46,796 nt of DNA, taken from NCBI GenBank assembly GCA_003559215.1, contig PWMF01000213.1:1-46796 (forward strand), in the 5' to 3' direction. The notes beneath the pieces were generated by a model. It saw only the letters and a list, made by a program, of their open reading frames with translations, searched no databases and was not told the DNA's origin. The DNA is from Natrialbaceae archaeon (lineage in GTDB: Archaea; Halobacteriota; Halobacteria; Halobacteriales; Natrialbaceae). Positions 16,075 to 23,868 of this stretch are shown here, piece by piece; positions within the stretch are counted from its first letter, which is position 1; each line of letters begins with the position of its first letter. A program made the translations under genes and the position numbers.

Positions 16075-17376
16075 ATGCACGAGTCCAGGGACGACGTCGC
16101 CGTTTTCGTGCCGGGGATCGACGCCCCGAGTACGGTCGCCTGTCTCCGTTCGCTTCGACCTCGCGGCATCCGGACGATCGTCGGCTCCGAGTCGGCCGCC
16201 ACCCCCAGCGCGGTCTCGAGGTACTGCGACGAGTTCGTCCGTCTGCCGGATCCGACTACGGAGCTTGCCGCTTACGGCGACGCGCTCCTCTCGATCGCCC
16301 GCCGGTCCGATGTCGAGACGATCATCCCTGTCCGCGAGGAGGACATCTACTCGCTGGCACGAAACCGGGAGGCGTTCGCGGCGGAAGTCGCGACGCCGTG
16401 GCCGACGTTCGAGACGCTTCGGCAGGTCCAGGACCGCCTCGAGCTGTTCGCGGCGGCCGACCGCGCCGGCGTCGCCGCCCCCGACACCGCGCTCCTCGAG
16501 GAGTGGGACGACTGGGACAGCGAGACGATCGTCAAACCCCGCTACTCGGTCGCCACGCCGGAGTACCTCGGCTCGAGGTTCGACCGGGTCGAGGTCGGCT
16601 CGACGGCCTACCAGACGCCGGGGGAGCCGCCGAACGCGGCCGCCTGCATCGAGGCTCGCGGGCACGTCCCGCTGGTCCAAGAGCGGATCCCCGACTCGCG
16701 GGAGTACGGCTTCTTCGCGCTGTACGACCGCGGCGAGGCGGTCGCGACCTTCCAGCACTGCCAGCGCCGGGGCTGGGAGTACTGCGGCGGGCCGAGCGCC
16801 TACCGCGAGTCGATCTACCTCCCCGAACTCGAGGCCGACGGCCGGGCGCTGCTGGACGAACTCGAGTGGCACGGACTGGCGATGGTCTAGTTCCTGCGCG
16901 ACCCTCGCGACGGGCGGTTCAAGTTGATGGAGATCAACCCCCGGTTCTGGTCGTCGTTGCCGTTTACCGTCCAGGCGGGGGCGGATTTTCCGTTCTATTA
17001 CTGGCAGCTAGCGATGGACGAGCCGATTCCGGGACGGCCCACCTACGAGACCGGCCTCGGCGGCCACCTCCTGCGGGGCGAGGTGAGCTACCTCCACAGC
17101 GTCCTGACCGAGGAGTACCCGGCCGTCGAGCGCCCGTCCCCGTGGACCGCACTTGGGGAGGTCGGACGCTCGCTCGTCCGCCAGCCCCGGTTCGATTACG
17201 CGGTCGCGGACGATCCCATGCCGTTCGTCCGGGACGGCTGGAACGTCCTCCGGGAGTGGCTCGGCGACTGGACGGCCGATCCCGACGAGGAGCTTCCTCG
17301 GACTGACGGGCTCGAACGGGAGGTTCGCGACCAAGAGGACACCGCCGACGCACCCGGCGGACTCCCGGCGGAGTGA
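16075..17376 (+). pseudogene. ATP-grasp carboxylate-amine ligase, interrupted by in-frame TAG
   Basis: One continuous frame of 434 codons (including the final stop) with a single TAG at codon 272 (16888-16890). Before it: a preATP-grasp domain (DVAVFVPGIDAPSTVACLRS, TIVGSESAATPSAVSRYCDE) and the ATP-binding middle (ETIVKPRYS, LVQERIPDSREYGFFALYD). After it, in the same frame: FLRDPRDGRFKLMEINPRFW, the metal-binding end of the ATP-grasp fold, then about 145 more residues. Family members read VEF at this point, so TAG replaces an expected GAG (Glu), a conserved active-site residue. The downstream part stays open with normal codon use, so the lesion is recent, a sequencing error, or read through. 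The start at 16075 could also be 16048. Confidence 0.85.
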
Positions 17377-17435
17377 CGTCGCCGAACCGCCAACGCTTAA
17401 CGGGGTTGCGGCGTCACTCACGGGTATGACTCGAG

Positions 17436-18440
17436 GTGCTCGGTGTGGTCAGTAACGAAGGTATCGGTCGACTCGCCGTCCTCGCGGCCGGGGCCGCGGT
17501 GTTCGCTGCGATCGGCGTCGCGCTGTTCGTGATCTACCCCGACACGCTGGTCGATCTCGTGGGCGTGCTCGTCGCTCTCGTCGTGATCGTCCTCGGGGTG
17601 CGGATCGCCGGCTCGATCGCCGACAGCCTCTTTCCGGGCTACGACGTCGCCGAGGTCGCCGTCGAGGGACCGATCACCCGCGACGGCGGCGGCGGACGGT
17701 TCCCGTCGGGGCCGCGTGCGACCCCGGCCGACGACATCGTCGAGCAGATCGACCGGGCCGACGAGGACGACGGCGTCGACGCCCTGCTGCTCAAACTGAA
17801 CACGCCCGGCGGCGAGGTCGTCCCCAGCGACGATATCAAACTGGCCGCCGAACGGTTCGACGGGCCGACGGTCGCCTACGCGACCGACGTCTGTGCAAGC
17901 GGCGGCTACTGGATCGCCAGTGGCTGCGACGAACTCTGGGCGCGGGACGGCTCCATCGTGGGCTCGATCGGCGTCATCGGCTCGCGGGTCAACGCGAGCG
18001 ACCTCGCCGACAAGGTCGGTCTCTCCTACGAACGGTTCGCCGCCGGAAAGTTCAAGGACGCCGGCACGCCGCTGAAGGAGATGGACGACAGCGAGCGGGC
18101 CTACCTCCAGGGACTGATCGACGACTACTACGAGACGTTCGTCGAACGGGTCAGCGAGGGCCGGGACTTAGAGCCCGAGTTCGTCCGCGAGACCGAGGCC
18201 CGGATCTACCTCGGCGAGCAAGCTCACGAGATGGGGCTGGTCGACGAACTCGGCACGCGACGGGAGCTCGAGGACGAGCTGGCGGACCGACTCGAGCGCG
18301 ACGCGGTCGCGGTCGAGGAGTTCGAACCCGAGCGTCCGTTGATGGCCCGCGTCGGCGGCGGCGCCCGAAGCCTCGCGTACGCCTTCGGAGCCGGCGTCGC
18401 GAGCGTCGTCGGCGACCGCGAGTTCCGGCTGCGATTCTAG
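17436..18440 (+). CDS. sppA: Signal peptide peptidase SppA (S49 protease)
   Basis: A 334-residue membrane protease. Two N-terminal hydrophobic helices (about residues 12-34 and 38-60) precede the S49 catalytic domain. The nucleophile Ser155 is in DVCASGGYWIASG, and the general base Lys207 in AAGKFKDAGTP is 52 residues downstream, matching archaeal and Bacillus SppA. The LLLKLNTPGGEVVPSDDI segment is also characteristic. The enzyme degrades remnant signal peptides in the membrane. The start is GTG (17436; GTG 17445 is also possible). An out-of-frame ATG at 17426 opens a 9-codon frame ending at 17455 across the start. It follows the ATP-grasp gene by 59 nt on the same strand. Confidence 0.88.
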   Translation: MLGVVSNEGIGRLAVLAAGAAVFAAIGVALFVIYPDTLVDLVGVLVALVVIVLGVRIAGSIADSLFPGYDVAEVAVEGPITRDGGGGRFPSGPRATPADDIVEQIDRADEDDGVDALLLKLNTPGGEVVPSDDIKLAAERFDGPTVAYATDVCASGGYWIASGCDELWARDGSIVGSIGVIGSRVNASDLADKVGLSYERFAAGKFKDAGTPLKEMDDSERAYLQGLIDDYYETFVERVSEGRDLEPEFVRETEARIYLGEQAHEMGLVDELGTRRELEDELADRLERDAVAVEEFEPERPLMARVGGGARSLAYAFGAGVASVVGDREFRLRF

Positions 18441-18482
18441 CGAGTCCGTGGTTTTATCGTTTCAGGGGATCGAACGCCTACC

Positions 18483-19757
18483 GTGACAACGCTGGTCGTC
18501 TGTCTCGACCGGACCGACGACGTCGGGCGAAAGACCGGACTCCGGTCGCCCGTCGTCGGCTGGGAGGCAGTTCGTGCGCTGGTGACCGACGTCGGCCTCG
18601 CGGATCCCGAAGATTCGGGGGTCAACTCGCTGCTCGAGACCCTTCGGGTCGCCCAGAGCCTTCGCGACGAGAACGAGGACGTCGTCGTCGCGGTCGTCTC
18701 GGGCGACCGGGAGTCGATGGTCTCGGCGGACCGGTCGGTCGCACGGCAGGTGGACGACCTGATGGCCGCCCACGATCCCGACTCGGCGGTCGTCGTCATC
18801 GACAGCGCCGAGGACGAGCGGCTGGTGCCGATCGTCGAGAGCCGCGTGCAGGTCGACTCGGTCGACCGGGTCGTCGTTCGCCAGGCCCGTGACATCGAGT
18901 CGACGTACTACCTCCTCAAGCAGTTTCTCGCCGACGAGGAACTCCGCCAGACCGTACTGGTCCCGATCGGGCTGACGCTGCTGGTGTTCCCGATGCTGGC
19001 GTGGTTCGTCGGTCCCGCGGAGGGGGCCGCCGCGATCACGACCGTGATCGGCCTCTTCCTGCTGTACAAGGGGTTCAACGTCGACGAGGTCGTCACCGGG
19101 CTCGCACATCAGATCCGCGAATCGCTGTACTCCGGGCAGGTGTCGGTCGTCACTTACGCCGTCGCGGCCGGACTGACCCTCGTCGGTGTCTTCGTCGGCG
19201 TCCTCGGCGTGTCGAATCTCGAGGAGCCGTCCGGCGTCGTGCTTCCGGCGGTCCAGTTCGCCTTCGACAGCGCTCCCTGGCTCGCCGCGGCCGCACTGAC
19301 CGCGAGCGCCGGCCGACTGCTCGACGAGGCGATCGGCGAGGAGCCGATCGGCAGCTCCTACCTCAACCTCCCCTTTATCGTCGTCTCCGTCGGGCTGGTG
19401 ATCCGGGGGTTCTCGGCGTACTTTCTCGAGCAACAGGCCATCATCGAGTCGGTTCAGGTACCCGCGATCGAACTGGGCGTGCTCTCGATCGACACGTTCG
19501 GGATCACGGCCGGCGAGCGGCTGGCGCTGTACGTCGTCAGCGCGATCGTCGTGAGCCTCGTCGGTGCCAAGGTCGCCGCGACGTTCAGCGGCGACACCGA
19601 CCGGACGGTCCTCGAGGACGTCACGCCGGAGTCGGGGCTCACCGACGGCGGACCGCGCTCGCGGCCGGCCGATGGCCAGGACGTCGGTCGCGACCAAAGC
19701 GACACCGACTCCGAACGCGGGAACGAGGAGGACTCGGGCCCCGACTACCCCCGGTAG
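18483..19757 (+). CDS. DUF373 family archaeal membrane protein
   Basis: A 424-residue protein. The N-terminal 150 residues form a soluble alpha/beta domain (TTLVVCLDRTDDVGRKTG, VVVAVVSGDRESMVSADRSV). They are followed by about six hydrophobic segments between residues 155 and 375, then a long acidic, disordered tail. DUF373 is an archaeal family with no known function; the soluble part shows an Asp-rich first strand that could bind metal or nucleotide. The start is GTG at 18483, following SppA by 42 nt, so the two may be co-transcribed. The diphthine-ammonia ligase gene follows 54 nt later. Confidence 0.85.
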   Translation: MTTLVVCLDRTDDVGRKTGLRSPVVGWEAVRALVTDVGLADPEDSGVNSLLETLRVAQSLRDENEDVVVAVVSGDRESMVSADRSVARQVDDLMAAHDPDSAVVVIDSAEDERLVPIVESRVQVDSVDRVVVRQARDIESTYYLLKQFLADEELRQTVLVPIGLTLLVFPMLAWFVGPAEGAAAITTVIGLFLLYKGFNVDEVVTGLAHQIRESLYSGQVSVVTYAVAAGLTLVGVFVGVLGVSNLEEPSGVVLPAVQFAFDSAPWLAAAALTASAGRLLDEAIGEEPIGSSYLNLPFIVVSVGLVIRGFSAYFLEQQAIIESVQVPAIELGVLSIDTFGITAGERLALYVVSAIVVSLVGAKVAATFSGDTDRTVLEDVTPESGLTDGGPRSRPADGQDVGRDQSDTDSERGNEEDSGPDYPR

Positions 19758-19811
19758 TCGAGCGGCGACGAAACTCGCCACCCCTTTACCCTCGTCGCTC
19801 GAGTAATCCGT

Positions 19812-20486
19812 ATGAGCGACGCAGACGGTGCCTGGGTCAGCCTCTTCTCGGGCGGGAAGGACTCGGCGTGGGCGCTGTACCGCGCCCTCGAGCGCGGGCT
19901 GAACGTCGAGCGACTCGTTACGGTCCACCCGGCCGGCGACTCCTACATGTACCACGTCCCAGCGACCGAGCTGGCCGGGCTGGCTGCCGAGAGCATCGGC
20001 ATCCCGCTGCTGGAGGTCGAACCCGACGACTTCGGAGCCGACGCCGTAACGGACGCGAGTGCCCAGGGCGACGACGAACTCGAGCCCCTCGAGGTCGCCC
20101 TGCGGGAGCTCGACGCCGAACTGCCGGGCGGGATCGCGGGGGTCACCGCGGGGGCCGTCGAGAGCGAGTACCAGACCAGCCGGATCGAGGGGATGTGCGA
20201 CCGACTCGGCTGTGACCTGTTCGCGCCGCTGTGGCACGAGGACCCCCGCGAACTCGCCGACGCGATGCTCGAGGCCGGCTTCGAGATTCGGATCATCCGG
20301 GTCGCGGCCTACGGGCTCGACGAGTCCTGGCTCGGCCGCACGATCGACACGGACGCCCTCTCGGAACTCGAGGCGCTCAACGAGGAGTACGGCGTCCACC
20401 TCCTGGGAGAGGGTGGCGAGTTCGAGACACTGGTCGTCGACGGCCCTCACATGGACCGGCGGATCGACCTCGAGTACGAGACCTAG
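19812..20486 (+). CDS. dph6: Diphthine--ammonia ligase, 3' end cut by in-frame TAG
   Basis: The 224-residue product is an ATP-pyrophosphatase-fold enzyme: SLFSGGKDSAWALY (P-loop-like SGGKDS, residues 13-18), HVPATELAGLAAESIGIPL, GAVESEYQTSRIEGMCDRLG and the closing LLGEGGEFETLVVDGP. It performs the last amidation step of diphthamide synthesis on EF-2. The frame stops at TAG 20484-20486. Translation past it would add WDGTRGTLRVTDARLE and end at TAA 20535-20537. A second, diverged copy of this end at 20693-20812 has GAG (Glu) at the same place. The natural C-terminus is therefore probably about 17 residues longer, and the TAG is a recent nonsense change, an error or a recoded codon. The enzyme core is intact. 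Confidence 0.85.
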   Translation: MSDADGAWVSLFSGGKDSAWALYRALERGLNVERLVTVHPAGDSYMYHVPATELAGLAAESIGIPLLEVEPDDFGADAVTDASAQGDDELEPLEVALRELDAELPGGIAGVTAGAVESEYQTSRIEGMCDRLGCDLFAPLWHEDPRELADAMLEAGFEIRIIRVAAYGLDESWLGRTIDTDALSELEALNEEYGVHLLGEGGEFETLVVDGPHMDRRIDLEYET

Positions 20487-20537
20487 TGGGACGGGACTCG
20501 CGGGACGCTGCGGGTGACCGACGCCCGGCTGGAGTAA

Positions 20538-20692
20538 GCGTACCGAACCGCGAGTAAGTGGAGCGAACGAGCGGCGTTCTCGTGAACGGAGTGAACGAGG
20601 GCTCAGCAAAGCAGAGCTCTTCTGGTGTTTTGGTCCAGATTTTTGCTCGAGCGGTTCGCCGAACGAAGTCCGGGCGAACCCGAGAGGAAAAA
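20538..20692. repeat. Palindromic haloarchaeal-type repeat element
   Basis: Contains GAGCGAACGAG, CTCGTGAACGGAGTGAACGAG-like units, a G-U-tolerant hairpin AGGGCTC/GAGCTCT (about 20597-20619), the T-rich TTTTGGTCCAGATTTTTGC, and a perfect hairpin GGTTCGCC (20653-20660) with GGCGAACC (20673-20680). It has no ORF. Such elements accumulate after genes in haloarchaea. It separates two copies of one gene end, so it may have moved by recombination. Confidence 0.6.
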
Positions 20693-20812
20693 GGTGGTTC
20701 TGAGACACTGGTGGTCGACGGTCCCCACACGGATCGCCGCATCGACCTCGAGTACGAGACCGAGTGGGACGGGACTCGCGGGACCCGACGAAAGACCGAC
20801 GCGCGGCTGGAG
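20693..20812 (+). pseudogene. Diverged duplicate of the dph6 3' end
   Basis: The sequence from GAGACACTGG (20702) matches 20424 onward with an offset of 278 bp and roughly 90 percent identity. It encodes ETLVVDGPHTDRRIDLEYET, then EWDGTRGTRRKTDARLE, where the first copy has a stop in place of the Glu. It has no start, no catalytic part, and reads on without the natural stop. It is thus a fragment, from segmental duplication or from a related strain's gene. Confidence 0.8.
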
Positions 20813-20835
20813 TGGCGGTCCGCTCCCGAGCGGAC

Positions 20836-21198
20836 TCAGGAACCGTCGCGTTCGAAGCGCGGTTCGGGGTCGCTTTCAGAGACGATCGAGAGGTACGGCT
20901 GGAGGCCGGCGAGCCGGTCGGTCGGTTCGACGAGTCCCCGATTCCGGTCGTACTCGACGAGTTCGAAGTCCGCGAGCTTCGGAACGTGAACGTGACGCAG
21001 CGAGACGAAGATATCGCGGACGGTCTCGGCGGGGACGTCGGTGATGAGCGGTCCGGCCTCTTCGACGGCGAGCTCCCTGGTTAGATCGGTTACCGTCAGC
21101 CGGCGATCGCCGGATCTGAGTACGGTAAGGGTCCTGCGACGTCGTCGGTTCGCCAGGAGATCGAAGACGGCGTCGGCGTCCGTGAGACCGTGTTCCAT
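20836..21198 (-). CDS. DUF7344-like winged-helix regulator
   Basis: A 120-residue protein: GLTDADAVFDLLANRRRRRT at the N-terminus, TVLRSGDRRLTVTDLTREL in the recognition region, and IFVSLRHVHVPKLADFELVE leading into VEYDRNRGLV. This pattern, in which a winged helix is followed by an LxHxHxPxLxxxxLVxYD stretch, is common in haloarchaea, where such small regulators occur in many copies. The target is unknown. A paralog lies at 23509-23868. The two keep the H-x-H-x-P-x-L core (HVHVPKL and HDHMPRL). It is followed by a relic of dph6 in the convergent direction. Confidence 0.75.
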   Translation of the reverse strand: MEHGLTDADAVFDLLANRRRRRTLTVLRSGDRRLTVTDLTRELAVEEAGPLITDVPAETVRDIFVSLRHVHVPKLADFELVEYDRNRGLVEPTDRLAGLQPYLSIVSESDPEPRFERDGS

Positions 21199-21252
21199 GG
21201 CCGTGCGTTCACAACCCTCTCCATTGGTTGGGCGGGTTGTATGTTCAACCGT

Positions 21253-21948
21253 TCAAGTGTCGGGTCGCTCGAGGCGGCTCTCCGTCGGCGCCGCCTCCTG
21301 AGCTGGCGGGGTTACGGCGAGGGTGTTACCGATCAGCGCCTCGTAGCCGCGGTGGAGCCGCTCGGAGAGCGACTGGGGGGTGATGTCGAGCGCGTCGGCG
21401 ACGTCGGCGAGGGAGACCGACGACGAGGAGAAATACCCCATCTCCCAGGCAGTCAGCAGCGCATCGTGTTGTTTTTCGGTCAGCTCGTACTGGCCGACGC
21501 CGCGCGGGTGTGCGCGAGCGAACAGCTGCGTGAGTCGATAGGGGATATCGAAATCGATGCAGTACGTCTGAAACTCGTCGAGGCTGTTTCGGTCCGCGAA
21601 CCGCATCCGGAGCTCCCACTCGTCGTACTGCGCCGACGCCTCGAGGATCGTGGCGCCGAGTTCCGTGTAGGCGTAGACCAGCGAGTCGACGTTTCCCGTC
21701 CACTCGCCGCGGTACAGCATCGACCGCTCGTAGTCGTCGATATGCTCGACGTTTCGAATCGTCGGATCGTCGCCGGTCGCCCGCTCGAACGTTCGGTGAT
21801 CGACCCCGGATACCCACAGGTACGGCGTGAGTACGTCGTCCGCCGCGACGACGCGCTCGATCTCGATGACGAGGTCGCGTTCCGACCGGAGCGTTTCGTG
21901 GAGCGCGAACGCCTCGGCGGGAACGTGAAACTCCCCGAAGAGACTCAT
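21253..21948 (-). CDS. Bat-type HTH transcriptional regulator (second copy)
   Basis: A 231-residue regulator with a haloarchaeal sensory N-terminal region (SLFGEFHVPAEAFALHETL, then ERVVAADDVLTPYLWVSG) and an HTH_10 C-terminus (YELTEKQHDALLTAWEMGYF, SLADVADALDITPQSLSERL, LHRGYEALIGNTL). A TATA-like box (21971-21977, read as TTTATAT on the minus strand) lies about 25 nt before the ATG at 21948, so the mRNA is probably leaderless. This decides the start against the longer frame to 21993, which would cross the box. It is divergent in content from the regulator at 13097. Confidence 0.85.
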   Translation of the reverse strand: MSLFGEFHVPAEAFALHETLRSERDLVIEIERVVAADDVLTPYLWVSGVDHRTFERATGDDPTIRNVEHIDDYERSMLYRGEWTGNVDSLVYAYTELGATILEASAQYDEWELRMRFADRNSLDEFQTYCIDFDIPYRLTQLFARAHPRGVGQYELTEKQHDALLTAWEMGYFSSSSVSLADVADALDITPQSLSERLHRGYEALIGNTLAVTPPAQEAAPTESRLERPDT

Positions 21949-21970
21949 AGCGTCTCCTTTTCCCGAGAAA

Positions 21971-21977
21971 ATATAAA
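21971..21977 (-). promoter_or_regulatory. TATA-like box, leaderless start for the Bat-type gene
   Basis: ATATAAA on the plus strand. The ATG at 21948 is about 25 nt downstream on the minus strand, the usual TATA-to-start spacing. Confidence 0.55.
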
Positions 21978-21986
21978 CACTCGGAT

Positions 21987-22028
21987 ACTGCAAGCCCGGC
22001 TATCGACACTGCGAGCCCGGCTATCGAG
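21987..22028. repeat. 21-bp tandem duplication at the nucleotidyltransferase stop
   Basis: Two copies, 21987-22007 and 22008-22028, are identical at 19 of 21 positions (ACTGCAAGCCCGGCTATCGA and ACTGCGAGCCCGGCTATCGA). The second copy contains the stop codon of the sugar nucleotidyltransferase (TAG, minus strand), so the stop is duplicated. Confidence 0.75.
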
Positions 22029-22983
22029 TGATCGTCGTGTGGGCGCCGATGAGCGCGCCCGCGAGGTCGAGGTCCTCGAGCCGGGTTCCCTCGTCGATGA
22101 TCGACCGCCTGACGGCGCCGTTCTCGATGGTCGCCTCCGGGAAGACGACCGCGTGGTCGAGGTCGGTGTCGATCAACGTGACGTCGTCCATCACGTGGAC
22201 GTTCTCGCCGATCGTCGCGTTCTCGAGAGTCACCGAGTCGGCGATCAGCGACTCGCCGTCGAGGTGCCAGGCGACGGCGTCGAGGTAGCTCTCGGGGGTT
22301 CCGATGTCGAACCACGCCCCCTCGAAGGTGTAGGCGTAGGTCGGCTCCCGATCCTGGAGCCACTGGACGAACCAGCCGGGCTCGTCGGGGTTGTTGTCGC
22401 CCTCGAGGTAGGTGTCGAACAGCGACACCGACTCCCGCGGGAACGCGTAGCAGGCGATCGACACCAGGGTGCTCTTGGGGTCGTCGGGTTTCTCCTGGAA
22501 GTCGACGACGCGGTCGCCCTCGAGATCGACCAGGCCGTAAGACTTCGCCTTCTCGCGGGAGCCGACGTCGTAGGCCGCGAGCGTCGGGGCCTCCCGCTCG
22601 AAGAAGTCGTCGACGAACTCGGAGAGATCGAAGCTCATCAGGTTGTCGCCGGCGACGACCAGCAGATCGTCGTCGACGTTCTCGCGCTCGATCAGCTGGG
22701 CGAGCGCGCCGACGACGCCGAACTTGTCGTCCTCCTCGCTCGTCTCCTCGACCGACAGCGTCGGCTTCTCGAACTCGCCGTCCTCGAGGTGTGCCTCGAA
22801 CTCGGCGGCGAAGCGTTCGTTCGTGCTCACGAAGACCTCGTCAATCCGATCGTCGGCCTCGAGTTCCGCGAAGATTCGATCGATGACGGTGGCGTCGCCG
22901 ATCGGGAGAAACATCTTGGGGCGATGTTTCGTGATCGGCCACATCCGGGTCGCGTATCCGCCTGCCAGAACGACGGCTTTCAT
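22021..22983 (-). CDS. Sugar-1-phosphate nucleotidyltransferase (NDP-sugar synthase)
   Basis: A 320-residue enzyme. The N-terminus MKAVVLAGGYATRMWPITKH is the activating GGxxTR(L/M) loop, followed by PKMFLPIGDATVID. Further matches are VVAGDNLMSFDL (the Mg-binding DNL of this fold), the DFQEKPDDP motif, and a repeated left-handed helix toward the C-terminus (IADSVTLENATIGENVHVMD). It would charge a sugar with UTP or dTTP for surface glycan or S-layer glycoprotein synthesis; the exact sugar is not readable. The start ATG 22983 avoids 78 extra codons of non-family sequence. Confidence 0.85.
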   Translation of the reverse strand: MKAVVLAGGYATRMWPITKHRPKMFLPIGDATVIDRIFAELEADDRIDEVFVSTNERFAAEFEAHLEDGEFEKPTLSVEETSEEDDKFGVVGALAQLIERENVDDDLLVVAGDNLMSFDLSEFVDDFFEREAPTLAAYDVGSREKAKSYGLVDLEGDRVVDFQEKPDDPKSTLVSIACYAFPRESVSLFDTYLEGDNNPDEPGWFVQWLQDREPTYAYTFEGAWFDIGTPESYLDAVAWHLDGESLIADSVTLENATIGENVHVMDDVTLIDTDLDHAVVFPEATIENGAVRRSIIDEGTRLEDLDLAGALIGAHTTITR

Positions 22984-23088
22984 GTCCCGTGTTTCATCGA
23001 GTGGATGTAAGTGGTTTACCCCTGCACGGCTTGCGATTCTCCCCCGCGGAACCGAAAACCTATCCGGACACGGGCGATGAGGGGACGT

Positions 23089-23379
23089 ATGCGGGAAGCA
23101 GACGAGACGACCCGGCAACGACTCGCCGACGCGCTTCGGGCCGAGCCGGCGACGCCGAGCGAACTCGCGGTCCAGTTCGAGCTGACCCCGGAGACGATCC
23201 TTCGACACCTCGAGCACGTCTCCCGGTCGGTCGACGGCGGCGACGAGCAGTTCCTCGTCGCGCCGCCGACCTGTCGGGACTGCGGGTTCGACGGCTTCGA
23301 CGAGCTGTTGAACCGGCCGTCGCGGTGTCCCGACTGCAAGAGCGAGGCGATCGACGAGCCCGCCTACACGATCGAGTAG
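23089..23379 (+). CDS. Small HTH/zinc-finger transcriptional regulator (COG3357-like)
   Basis: A 96-residue protein with an N-terminal winged helix (RQRLADALRAEPATPSELAV, then TPETILRHLEHVSRSV) and a C-terminal zinc ribbon: CRDCGFDGFDELLNRPSRCP ending in CPDCKSE. This combination (an HTH with a small Cys4 knuckle) is common in archaea and is listed as a predicted transcriptional regulator. Its target is unknown. An in-frame ATG at 23077 would add four residues. It is divergent from the sugar nucleotidyltransferase gene. Confidence 0.75.
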   Translation: MREADETTRQRLADALRAEPATPSELAVQFELTPETILRHLEHVSRSVDGGDEQFLVAPPTCRDCGFDGFDELLNRPSRCPDCKSEAIDEPAYTIE

Positions 23380-23508
23380 CCGCGAACCGAGAGCGCGGTT
23401 TCGACACGCCTATCTGTCGGCACGGCGACGGTCCAATATCGACGCCTCGAGCGGTCGGTCGCCGGTTCGCGCCGGTCGCCGCCGCCGGGCTCCCGACGCA
23501 ACATACGT

Positions 23509-23868
23509 ATGACCACCTCCGATTCCGACTTCGACTCCCCTGGGTTCGTTCTCGCGATGCTCGACTGGCTCGAGCGCCGCGAGGAGTCCCCCGCGGCGAT
23601 CGACGAGAGCCTCGAGTTGCTGGCCGATCGGCGCCGTCGGCTGCTGCTCGAGGTCATGCGCACCTACGGTGAGGAGCTGACGCTGCCCGACGCCGCCGAG
23701 GAGGTCGCGGTCCGCGAGACCGGCCGGAAGGTAACCGAGCTGTCGGCCGAGCGGGTCGCGAACGTCTACATCTCGCTGTACCACGACCACATGCCCCGGC
23801 TCGTCGAGGCCGACCTCATCGAGTACGACCAGGAGCGGGACCTGGTGATCCCCCTCGAGATGCGCTAG
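23509..23868 (+). CDS. DUF7344-like winged-helix regulator (second copy)
   Basis: A 119-residue protein: FVLAMLDWLERREESPAAID, then ESLELLADRRRRLLLEVMRT and TLPDAAEEVAVRETGRKVTE, followed by ISLYHDHMPRLVEADLIEYD. It shares the LADRRRRxLL and HxHMPxL features of 20836-21198. The N-terminal 30 residues are Asp/Ser-rich. No target can be named. It ends in CTAG, whose bases are shared with the stop of the convergent Rieske gene. Confidence 0.75.
   Translation: MTTSDSDFDSPGFVLAMLDWLERREESPAAIDESLELLADRRRRLLLEVMRTYGEELTLPDAAEEVAVRETGRKVTELSAERVANVYISLYHDHMPRLVEADLIEYDQERDLVIPLEMR

Larger units (their letters stand above)
20487..20835. other. 349-bp segment: lost gene end, palindromic repeat, duplicated gene end
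   Basis: This gap holds, in order, the 17-codon remainder of dph6 (to 20537), a repeat rich in GAACGAG and CTCGTGAAC-type units (20538-20692), and a diverged second copy of the dph6 3' end (20693-20812). It ends 23 nt from the DUF7344-like gene stop. No independent gene is called. Confidence 0.75.

Noticed and set aside
16888..16890. Pyrrolysine at the TAG codons
   Set aside because: Pyrrolysine is not known in haloarchaea, the expected residue is Glu at both places, and TAG is used as a normal stop in several genes of the window.
17426..17455. Nine-codon ATG frame across the SppA start
   Set aside because: Too short and out of frame; GTG 17436 or 17445 gives the expected SppA N-terminus. 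A frameshift is not needed to explain the gene.
18462..20708. 748-codon minus-strand frame opposite DUF373 and dph6
   Set aside because: Shadow of two well-supported plus-strand genes.
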